A stretch of 64,000 nucleotides of DNA. Source: Dryocosmus kuriphilus (Eukaryota; Arthropoda; Insecta; Hymenoptera; Cynipidae). The stretch spans positions 148,045,813 to 148,109,812 of the forward strand of contig CM076193.1 of assembly GCA_038277395.1 (NCBI GenBank), in the 5' to 3' direction. The notes under the pieces are model-generated. The model was not told the DNA's origin, searched no databases, and saw only the letters and a list, made by a program, of their open reading frames with translations. Positions 45,201-57,400 of the stretch are shown piece by piece. Each line of letters starts with the position of its first letter. The first letter of the stretch is position 1. A program made the position numbers and the translations under genes.

Positions 45201-48200
45201 ATTTCGAAAGATTTCGAAATAGTTGAAGGGATTTTAGTGGATTTTAAAGATTTCCCAGCATTTCCGGAAATTTTAAAGGATTTCAATAGATTTTGAAGGA
45301 CTTTAAGGAATTTTAAGGCTCTTTAAAGGATTTCACGAGATTTGAAAGATTTTAAGGTATTTTAACTGATTCCAAAGAATTTCTAGAGATTTAGAAAATT
45401 TGAAAGGATTTCAGAAAATTTTTTGGTATATTTCCAAAGATTTCAATGGATTTTAAGGTATTTACAGGAATTTAACAAGATTTAATGGATTTTACTGAAG
45501 TCTCAAGGATATCAGCGAGATTTTAGAGAAATTTAAAGGGCTTTCAACGAATTTCTGCGGATTTCAACGATTTCAACGGATATGAGGGAATTTAAAAAAT
45601 GCCAAAGGATTTGGAAGATTTTAAGTTATTTTAGTAGATTCCAAAGAAATTCAATAGATTTCTAAAGTATTTCCACGATTTCGAGGAATTTCGAAAGATT
45701 TCGAAATACTTGAAGGGATTTTAGTGGATTTTAAAGATTTCCCAGCATTTCCGGAAATTTTTAAAGGATTTCAATAGATTTTGAAGGACTTTAAGGAATT
45801 TTAAGGCTCTTTAAAGGATTTCACGAGATTTGAAAGATTTTGAGGTATTTTAACTGATTCCAAAGAATTTCTAGAGATTTAGAAAATTTCAAAGGATTTC
45901 AGAAAATTTTTTAGTATATTTCCAAAGATTTCAATGGATTTTAAGGTATTTACAGGAATTTAACAAGATTTAAGGGATTTTACTGAATTCTCAAGGATAT
46001 CAGCGAGATTTTAGAGAAATTTAAGGGGCTTCAACGAATTTCTGCGGATTTCAACGATTTCAACGGATATGAGGGAATTTAAAAAATGCCAAAGGATTTG
46101 GAAGATTTTAAGTTATTTTAGTAGATTCCAAAAGAAATTCAATAGATTCTAAAGTATTTCCACGATTTCGAGGAATTTCGAAAGATTTCGAAATACTTGA
46201 AGGGATTTTAGTGGATTTTAAAGATTTCCCAGCATTTCCGGAAATTTTAAAGGATTTCAATAGATTTTGAAGGACTTTAAAGAATTTTAAGGCTCTTTAA
46301 AGGATTTCACGAGATTTGAAAGATTTTAAGGTATTTTAACTGATTCCAAAGAATTTATAGAGATTTAGAAAATTTCAAAGGATTTCAGAAAATTTTTTTA
46401 GTATATTTCCAAAGATTTCAATGGATTTTAAGGTATTTACAGGAATTTAACAAGATTTAAGGGATTTTACTGAATTCTCAAGGATATCAGCGAGATTTTA
46501 GAGAAATTTAAGGGGCTTCAACGAATTTCTGCGGATTTCAACGATTTCAACGGATATGAGGGAATTTAAAAAATGCCAAAGGATTTGGAAGATTTTAAGT
46601 TATTTTAGTAGATTCCAAAGAAATTCAATAGATTCTAAAGTATTTCCACGATTTCGAGGAATTTCGAAAGATTTCGAAATACTTGAAGGGATTTTAGTGG
46701 ATTTTAAAGATTTCCCAGCATTTCCGGAAATTTTAAAGGATTTCAATAGATTTTGAAGGACTTTAAAGAATTTTAAGGCTCTTTAAAGGATTTCACGAGA
46801 TTTGAAAGATTTTAAGGTATTTTAACTGATTCCAAAGAATTTATAGAGATTTAGAAAATTTCAAAGGATTTCAGAAAATTTTTTTTAGTATATTTCCAAA
46901 GATTTCAATGGATTTTAAGGTATTTACAGGAATTTAACAAGATTTAAGGGATTTTACTGAATTCTCAAGGATATCAGCGAGATTTTAGAGAAATTTAAGG
47001 GGCTTCAACGAATTTCTGCGGATTTCAACGATTTCAACGGATATGAGGGAATTTAAAAAATGCCAAAGGATTTGGAAGATTTTAAGTTATTTTAGTAGAT
47101 TCCAAAGAAATTCAATAGATTCTAAAGTATTTCCACGATTTCGAGGAATTTCGAAAGATTTCGAAATACTTGAAGGGATTTTAGTGGATTTTAAAGATTT
47201 CCCAGCATTTCCGGAAATTTTAAAGGATTTCAATAGATTTTGAAGGACTTTAAAGAATTTTAAGGCTCTTTAAAGGATTTCACGAGATTTGAAAGATTTT
47301 GAGGTATTTTAACTGATTCCAAAGAATTTATAGAGATTTAGAAAATTTCAAAGGATTTCAGAAAATTTTTTAGTATATTTCCAAAGATTTCAATGGATTT
47401 TAAGGTATTTACAGGAATTTAACAAGATTTAAGGGATTTTACTGAATTCTCAAGGATATCAGCGAGATTTTAGAGAAATTTAAGGGGCTTCAACGAATTT
47501 CTGCGGATTTCAACGATTTCAACGGATATGAGGGAATTTAAAAAATGCCAAAGGATTTGGAAGATTTTAAGTTATTTTAGTAGATTCCAAAGAAATTCAA
47601 TAGATTCTAAAGTATTTCCACGATTTCGAGGAATTTCGAAAGATTTCGAAATACTTGAAGGGATTTTAGTGGATTTTAAAGATTTCCCAGCATTTCCGGA
47701 AATTTTAAAGGATTTCAATAGATTTTGAAGGACTTTAAAGAATTTTAAGGCTCTTTAAAGGATTTCACGAGATTTGAAAGATTTGAGGTATTTTAACTGA
47801 TTCCAAAGAATTTATAGAGATTTAGAAAATTTCAAAGGATTTCAGAAAATTTTTTAGTATATTTCCAAAGATTTCAATGGATTTTAAGGTATTTACAGGA
47901 ATTTAACAAGATTTAAGGGATTTTACTGAATTCTCAAGGATATCAGCGAGATTTTAGAGAAATTTAAGGGCTTCAACGAATTTCTGCGGATTTCAACGAT
48001 TTCAACGGATATGAGGGAATTTAAAAAATGCCAAAGGATTTGGAAGATTTTAAGTTATTTTAGTAGATTCCAAAGAAATTCAATAGATTCTAAAGTATTT
48101 CCCACGATTTCGAGGAATTTCGAAAGATTTCGAAATACTTGAAGGGATTTTAGTGGATTTTAAAGATTTCCCAGCATTTCCGGAAATTTTAAAGGATTTC

Positions 48201-51200
48201 AATAGATTTTGAAGGACTTTAAAGAATTTTAAGGCTCTTTAAAGGATTTCACGAGATTTGAAAGATTTTGAGGTATTTTAACTGATTCCAAAGAATTTAT
48301 AGAGATTTAGAAAATTTCAAAGGATTTCAGAAAATTTTTTAGTATATTTCCAAAGATTTCAATGGATTTTAAGGTATTTACAGGAATTTAACAAGATTTA
48401 AGGGATTTTACTGAATTCTCAAGGATATCAGCGAGATTTTAGAGAAATTTAAGGGGCTTCAACGAATTTCTGCGGATTTCAACGATTTCAACGGATATGA
48501 GGGAATTTAAAAAATGCCAAAGGATTTGGAAGATTTTAAGTTATTTTAGTAGATTCCAAAGAAATTCAATAGATTCTAAAGTATTTCCACGATTTCGAGG
48601 AATTTCGAAAGATTTCGAAATACTTGAAGGGATTTTAGTGGATTTTAAAGATTTCCCAGCATTTCCGGAAATTTTAAAGGATTTCAATAGATTTTGAAGG
48701 ACTTTAAAGAATTTTAAGGCTCTTTAAAGGATTTCACGAGATTTGAAAGATTTTGAGGTATTTTAACTGATTCCAAAGAATTTATAGAGATTTAGAAAAT
48801 TTCAAAGGATTTCAGAAAATTTTTTAGTATATTTCCAAAGATTTCAATGGATTTTAAGGTATTTACAGGAATTTAACAAGATTTAAGGGATTTTACTGAA
48901 TTCTCAAGGATATCAGCGAGATTTTAGAGAAATTTAAGGGGCTTCAACGAATTTCTGCGGATTTCAACGATTTCAACGGATATGAGGGAATTTAAAAAAT
49001 GCCAAAGGATTTGGAAGATTTTAAGTTATTTTAGTAGATTCCAAAGAAATTCAATAGATTCTAAAGTATTTCCACGATTTCGAGGAATTTCGAAAGATTT
49101 CGAAATACTTGAAGGGATTTTAGTGGATTTTAAAAGATTTCCCAGCATTTCCGGAAATTTTAAAGGATTTCAATAGATTTTGAAGGACTTTAAAGAATTT
49201 TAAGGCTCTTTAAAGGATTTCACGAGATTTGAAAGATTTTGAGGTATTTTAACTGATTCCAAAGAATTTATAGAGATTTAGAAAATTTCAAAGGATTTCA
49301 GAAAATTTTTTAGTATATTTCCAAAGATTTCAATGGATTTTAAGGTATTTACAGGAATTTAACAAGATTTAAGGGATTTTACTGAATTCTCAAGGATATC
49401 AGCGAGATTTTAGAGAAATTTAAGGGGCTTCAACGAATTTCTGCGGATTTCAACGATTTCAACGGATATGAGGGAATTTAAAAAATGCCAAAGGATTTGG
49501 AAGATTTTAAGTTATTTTTAGTAGATTCCAAAGAAATTCAATAGATTCTAAAGTATTTCCACGATTTCGAGGAATTTCGAAAGATTTCGAAATACTTGAA
49601 GGGATTTTAGTGGATTTTAAAGATTTCCCAGCATTTCCGGAAATTTTAAAGGATTTCAATAGATTTTGAAGGACTTTAAAGAATTTTAAGGCTCTTTAAA
49701 GGATTTCACGAGATTTGAAAGATTTTGAGGTATTTTAACTGATTCCAAAGAATTTATAGAGATTTAGAAAATTTCAAAGGATTTCAGAAAATTTTTTAGT
49801 ATATTTCCAAAGATTTCAATGGATTTTAAGGTATTTACAGGAATTTAACAAGATTTAAGGGATTTTACTGAATTCTCAAGGATATCAGCGAGATTTTAGA
49901 GAAATTTAAGGGGCTTCAACGAATTTCTGCGGATTTCAACGATTTCAACGGATATGAGGGAATTTAAAAAAATGCCAAAGGATTTGGAAGATTTTAAGTT
50001 ATTTTAGTAGATTCCAAAGAAATTCAATAGATTCTAAAGTATTTCCACGATTTCGAGGAATTTCGAAAGATTTCGAAATACTTGAAGGGATTTTAGTGGA
50101 TTTTAAAGATTTCCCAGCATTTCCGGAAATTTTAAAGGATTTCAATAGATTTTGAAGGACTTTAAAGAATTTTAAGGCTCTTTAAAGGATTTCACGAGAT
50201 TTGAAAGATTTTGAGGTATTTTAACTGATTCCAAAGAATTTATAGAGATTTAGAAAATTTCAAAGGATTTCAGAAAATTTTTTAGTATATTTCCAAAGAT
50301 TTCAATGGATTTTAAGGTATTTACAGGAATTTAACAAGATTTAAGGGATTTTACTGAATTCTCAAGGATATCAGCGAGATTTTAGAGAAATTTAAGGGGC
50401 TTCAACGAATTTCTGCGGATTTCAACGATTTCAACGGATATGAGGGAATTTAAAAAATGCCAAAGGATTTGGAAGATTTTAAGTTATTTTAGTAGATTCC
50501 AAAGAAATTCAATAGATTCTAAAGTATTTCCACGATTTCGAGGAATTTCGAAAGATTTCGAAATACTTGAAGGGATTTTAGTGGATTTTAAAGATTTCCC
50601 AGCATTTCCGGAAATTTTAAAGGATTTCAATAGATTTTGAAGGACTTTAAAGAATTTTAAGGCTCTTTAAAGGATTTCACGAGATTTGAAAGATTTTGAG
50701 GTATTTTAACTGATTCCAAAGAATTTATAGAGATTTAGAAAATTTCAAAGGATTTCAGAAAATTTTTTAGTATATTTCCAAAGATTTCAATGGATTTTAA
50801 GGTATTTACAGGAATTTAACAAGATTTAAGGGATTTTACTGAATTCTCAAGGATATCAGCGAGATTTTAGAGAAATTTAAGGGGCTTCAACGAATTTCTG
50901 CGGATTTCAACGATTTCAACGGATATGAGGGAATTTAAAAAATGCCAAAGGATTTGGAAGATTTTAAGTTATTTTAGTAGATTCCAAAGAAATTCAATAG
51001 ATTCTAAAGTATTTCCACGATTTCGAGGAATTTCGAAAGATTTCGAAATACTTGAAGGGATTTTAGTGGATTTTAAAGATTTCCCAGCATTTCCGGAAAT
51101 TTTAAAGGATTTCAATAGATTTTGAAGGACTTTAAAGAATTTTAAGGCTCTTTAAAGGATTTCACGAGATTTGAAAGATTTTGAGGTATTTTAACTGATT

Positions 51201-51649
51201 CCAAAGAATTTATAGAGATTTAGAAAATTTCAAAGGATTTCAGAAAATTTTTTAGTATATTTCCAAAGATTTCAATGGATTTTAAGGTATTTACAGGAAT
51301 TTAACAAGATTTAAGGGATTTTACTGAATTCTCAAGGATATCAGCGAGATTTTAGAGAAATTTAAGGGGCTTCAACGAATTTCTGCGGATTTCAACGATT
51401 TCAACGGATATGAGGGAATTTAAAAAATGCCAAAGGATTTGGAAGATTTTAAGTTATTTTAGTAGATTCCAAAGAAATTCAATAGATTCTAAAGTATTTC
51501 CACGATTTCGAGGAATTTCGAAAGATTTCGAAATACTTGAAGGGATTTTAGTGGATTTTAAAGATTTCCCAGCATTTCCGGAAATTTTAAAGGATTTCAA
51601 TAGATTTTGAAGGACTTTAAAGAATTTTAAGGCTCTTTAAAGGATTTCA

Positions 51650-51905
51650 CGAGATTTGATTTTGAGTATTTTAACTGATTCCAAAGAATTTATAGATTTA
51701 GAAAAGATTCAGAAAATTTTTTAGTATATTTCCAAAGATTTCAATGGAAGGTATTTCAATTTTACTGAATTCTCAAGGATTCGAGATTTTAGAGAAATTT
51801 AACGAAGGATTTCAACGATTTCAACGGATATGAGGGAATTTTCGAGAAGATTTTAAGTTATTTCAGTAGATTCCAAAGAAAATTTCGTATTTCCAAAGAA
51901 TTTCG
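51650..51905 (+). repeat. Scrambled satellite copy 1
   Basis: One unit here has many small deletions at once (for example the loss of GAAAG before ATTTTGAG, and fused fragments around 51740-51850), shortening two units to about 870 bp together. Neighbours on both sides are near-consensus. Confidence 0.7.
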
Positions 51906-53837
51906 AAAGATTTCGAAATACTTGAAGGGATTTTAGTGGATTTTAAAGATTTCCCAGCATTTCCGGAAATTTTAAAGGATTTCAATAGATTTTGAAGGAC
52001 TTTAAAGAATTTTAAGGCTCTTTAAAGGATTTCACGAGATTTGAAAGATTTTGAGGTATTTTAACTGATTCCAAAGAATTTATAGAGATTTAGAAAATTT
52101 CAAAGGATTTCAGAAAATTTTTTAGTATATTTCCAAAGATTTCAATGGATTTTAAGGTATTTACAGGAATTTAACAAGATTTAAGGGATTTTACTGAATT
52201 CTCAAGGATATCAGCGAGATTTTAGAGAAATTTAAGGGGCTTCAACGAATTTCTGCGGATTTCAACGATTTCAACGGATATGAGGGAATTTAAAAAATGC
52301 CAAAGGATTTGGAAGATTTTAAGTTATTTTAGTAGATTCCAAAGAAATTCAATAGATTCTAAAGTATTTCCACGATTTCGAGGAATTTCGAAAGATTTCG
52401 AAATACTTGAAGGGATTTTAGTGGATTTTAAAGATTTCCCAGCATTTCCGGAAATTTTAAAGGATTTCAATAGATTTTGAAGGACTTTAAAGAATTTTAA
52501 GGCTCTTTAAAGGATTTCACGAGATTTGAAAGATTTTGAGGTATTTTAACTGATTCCAAAGAATTTATAGAGATTTAGAAAATTTCAAAGGATTTCAGAA
52601 AATTTTTTAGTATATTTCCAAAGATTTCAATGGATTTTAAGGTATTTACAGGAATTTAACAAGATTTAAGGGATTTTACTGAATTCTCAAGGATATCAGC
52701 GAGATTTTAGAGAAATTTAAGGGGCTTCAACGAATTTCTGCGGATTTCAACGATTTCAACGGATATGAGGGAATTTAAAAAATGCCAAAGGATTTGGAAG
52801 ATTTTAAGTTATTTTAGTAGATTCCAAAGAAATTCAATAGATTCTAAAGTATTTCCACGATTTCGAGGAATTTCGAAAGATTTCGAAATACTTGAAGGGA
52901 TTTTAGTGGATTTTAAAGATTTCCCAGCATTTCCGGAAATTTTAAAGGATTTCAATAGATTTTGAAGGACTTTAAAGAATTTTAAGGCTCTTTAAAGGAT
53001 TTCACGAGATTTGAAAGATTTTGAGGTATTTTAACTGATTCCAAAGAATTTATAGAGATTTAGAAAATTTCAAAGGATTTCAGAAAATTTTTTTAGTATA
53101 TTTCCAAAGATTTCAATGGATTTTAAGGTATTTACAGGAATTTAACAAGATTTAAGGGATTTTACTGAATTCTCAAGGATATCAGCGAGATTTTAGAGAA
53201 ATTTAAGGGGCTTCAACGAATTTCTGCGGATTTCAACGATTTCAACGGATATGAGGGAATTTAAAAAATGCCAAAGGATTTGGAAGATTTTAAGTTATTT
53301 TAGTAGATTCCAAAGAAATTCAATAGATTCTAAAGTATTTCCACGATTTCGAGGAATTTCGAAAGATTTCGAAATACTTGAAGGGATTTTAGTGGATTTT
53401 AAAGATTTCCCAGCATTTCCGGAAATTTTAAAGGATTTCAATAGATTTTGAAGGACTTTAAAGAATTTTAAGGCTCTTTAAAGGATTTCACGAGATTTGA
53501 AAGATTTTGAGGTATTTTAACTGATTCCAAAGAATTTATAGAGATTTAGAAAATTTCAAAGGATTTCAGAAAATTTTTTAGTATATTTCCAAAGATTTCA
53601 ATGGATTTTAAGGTATTTACAGGAATTTAACAAGATTTAAGGGATTTTACTGAATTCTCAAGGATATCAGCGAGATTTTAGAGAAATTTAAGGGGCTTCA
53701 ACGAATTTCTGCGGATTTCAACGATTTCAACGGATATGAGGGAATTTAAAAAATGCCAAAGGATTTGGAAGATTTTAAGTTATTTTAGTAGATTCCAAAG
53801 AAATTCAATAGATTCTAAAGTATTTCCACGATTTCGA

Positions 53838-54480
53838 GGATTTCGAAAGATTTCGAATTTCGAAGATTTCCCAGCATTTCCGGAAATTTTAAAGGATTTC
53901 GAAATGAAGGACTTTGAATTTTAAGGCTCTTTAAAGGATTTCACGAGATTTGAAAGGATATTTTAGTGGATTTTAAAGATTTCCCAGCATTTCCGGAAAT
54001 TTTAAAGGATTTCAAGGATATTTTTAGAGAAATTTAAGGGGAATTTTGCGGATTTTAAAGGATTTCACGGATAGATTTTGCCAAAGGATTTGGAAGATTT
54101 TAAGTTATTTTTATTCCAAAGAAATTCAATAGATTCTAAAGTATTTCAATTCGAAAGATTTCGAGATTTGGATTTTAAAGAGCATTTCCGGAAATTTTAA
54201 AGGATTTCAATAGATTTTGAAGGACTTTAAAGAATTTTAAGGCTCTTTAAAGGATTTTTTGAAAGATTTTTGAGGTATTTTAACTGATTCCAAAGATTTC
54301 AAAGATTTAGAAAATTTGGAAAGGATTTCAGATAATTTAAAAATTTTTTAGTATATTTCCAAAGATTTCAATGGATTTTAAGGTATTTACAGGAATTTCC
54401 GGAAATTTTAAAACAAGACTTTTAAGGGATTTTACTGAAGGAATTTTCAAGGATATCAGCGAGATTTTAGAGAAATTTAA
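53838..54480 (+). repeat. Scrambled satellite copies 2
   Basis: About 640 bp made of short fragments of the unit in partly wrong order, including the segment with CCCAGCATTTCCGGAAATTTTAAAGG seen three times close together (about 53870, 53982, 54180) and insertions around 54330-54440. Flanking units are intact. Confidence 0.7.
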
Positions 54481-57400
54481 GGGGCTTCAACGAATTTCTG
54501 CGGATTTCAACGATTTCAACGGATATGAGGGAATTTAAAAAATGCCAAAGGATTTGGAAGATTTTAAGTTATTTTAGTAGATTCCAAAGAAATTCAATAG
54601 ATTCTAAAGTATTTCCACGATTTCGAGGAATTTCGAAAGATTTCGAAATACTTGAAGGGATTTTAGTGGATTTTAAAGATTTCCCAGCATTTCCGGAAAT
54701 TTTAAAGGATTTCAATAGATTTTGAAGGACTTTAAAGAATTTTAAGGCTCTTTAAAGGATTTCACGAGATTTGAAAGATTTTGAGGTATTTTAACTGATT
54801 CCAAAGAATTTATAGAGATTTAGAAAATTTCAAAGGATTTCAGAAAATTTTTTAGTATATTTCCAAAGATTTCAATGGATTTTAAGGTATTTACAGGAAT
54901 TTAACAAGATTTAAGGGATTTTACTGAATTCTCAAGGATATCAGCGAGATTTTAGAGAAATTTAAGGGGCTTCAACGAATTTCTGCGGATTTCAACGATT
55001 TCAACGGATATGAGGGAATTTAAAAAATGCCAAAGGATTTGGAAGATTTTAAGTTATTTTAGTAGATTCCAAAGAAATTCAATAGATTCTAAAGTATTTC
55101 CACGATTTCGAGGAATTTCGAAAGATTTCGAAATACTTGAAGGGATTTTAGTGGATTTTAAAGATTTCCCAGCATTTCCGGAAATTTTAAAGGATTTCAA
55201 TAGATTTTGAAGGACTTTAAAGAATTTTAAGGCTCTTTAAAGGATTTCACGAGATTTGAAAGATTTTGAGGTATTTTAACTGATTCCAAAGAATTTATAG
55301 AGATTTAGAAAATTTGAAAGGATTTCAGAAAATTTTTTAGTATATTTCCAAAGATTTCAATGGATTTTAAGGTATTTACAGGAATTTAAACAAGATTTAG
55401 GGATTTTACTGAATTCTCAAGGATATCAGCGAGATTTTAGAGAAATTTAAGGGGCTTCAACGAATTTTTGCGGATTTCAACGATTTCAACGGATATGAGG
55501 GAATTTAAAAAAATGCCAAAGGATTTGGAAGATTTTAAGTTATTTTAGTAGATTCCAAAGAAATTCAATAGATTCTAAAGTATTTCCACGATTTCGAGGA
55601 ATTTCGAAAGATTTCGAAATACTTGAAGGGATTTTAGTGGATTTTAAAGATTTCCCAGCATTTCCGGAAATTTTAAAGGATTTCAATAGATTTTGAAGGA
55701 CTTTAAAGAATTTTAAGGCTCTTTAAAGGATTTCACGAGATTTGAAAGATTTTGAGGTATTTTAACTGATTCCAAAGAATTTATAGAGATTTAGAAAATT
55801 TCAAAGGATTTCAGAAAATTTTTTAGTATATTTCCAAAGATTTCAATGGATTTTAAGGTATTTACAGGAATTTAACAAGATTTAAGGGATTTTACTGAAT
55901 TCTCAAGGATATCAGCGAGATTTTAGAGAAATTTAAGGGGCTTCAACGAATTTCTGCGGATTTCAACGATTTCAACGGATATGAGGGAATTTAAAAAATG
56001 ACAAAGGATTTGGAAGATTTTAAGTTATTTTAGTAGATTCCAAAGAAATTCAATAGATTATAAAGTATTTCCACGATTTCGAGGAATTTCGAAAGATTTC
56101 GAAATACTTGAAGGGATTTTAGTGGATTTTAAAGATTTCCCAGCATTTCCGGAAATTTTAAAGGATTTCAATAGATTTTGAAGGACTTTAAAGAATTTTA
56201 AGGCTCTTTAAAGGATTTCACGAGATTTGAAAGATTTTGAGGTATTTTAACTGATTCCAAAGAATTTATAGAGATTTAGAAAATTTCAAAGGATTTCAGA
56301 AAATTTTTTTAGTATATTTCCAAAGATTTCAATGGATTTTAAGGTATTTACAGGAATTTAACAAGATTTAAGGGATTTTACTGAATTCCAAGGATATCAG
56401 CGAGATTTTAGAGAAATTTAAGGGGCTTCAACGAATTTCTGCGGATTTCAACGATTTCAACGGATATGAGGGAATTTAAAAAATGCCAAAGGATTTGGAA
56501 GATTTTAAGTTATTTTAGTAGATTCCAAAGAAATTCAATAGATTATAAAGTATTTCCACGATTTCGAGGAATTTCGAAAGATTTCGAAATACTTGAAGGG
56601 ATTTTAGTGGATTTTAAAGATTTCCCAGCATTTCCGGAAATTTTAAAGGATTTCAATAGATTTTGAAGGACTTTAAAGAATTTTAAGGCTCTTTAAAGGA
56701 TTTCACGAGATTTGAAAGATTTTGAGGTATTTTAACTGATTCCAAAGAATTTATAGAGATTTAGAAAATTTGAAAGGATTTCAGAAAATTTTTTAGTATA
56801 TTTCCAAAGATTTCAATGGATTTTAAGGTATTTACAGGAATTTAACAAGATTTAAGGGATTTTACTGAATTCTCAAGGATATCAGCGAGATTTTAGAGAA
56901 ATTTAAGGGGCTTCAAACGAATTTCTGCGGATTTCAACGATTTCAACGGATATGAGGGAATTTAAAAAATGCCAAAGGATTTGGAAGATTTTAAGTTATT
57001 TTAGTAGATTCCAAAGAAATTCAATAGATTCTAAAGTATTTCCACGATTTCGAGGAATTTCGAAAGATTTCGAAATACTTGAAGGGATTTTAGTGGATTT
57101 TAAAGATTTCCCAGCATTTCCGGAAATTTTAAAGGATTTCAATAGATTTTGAAGGACTTTAAAGAATTTTAAGGCTCTTTAAAGGATTTCACGAGATTTG
57201 AAAGATTTTGAGGTATTTTAACTGATTCCAAAGAATTTATAGAGATTTAGAAAATTTCAAAGGATTTCAGAAAATTTTTTAGTATATTTCCAAAGATTTC
57301 AATGGATTTTAAGGTATTTACAGGAATTTAACAAGATTTAAGGGATTTTACTGAATTCTCAAGGATATCAGCGAGATTTTAGAGAAATTTAAGGGGCTTC

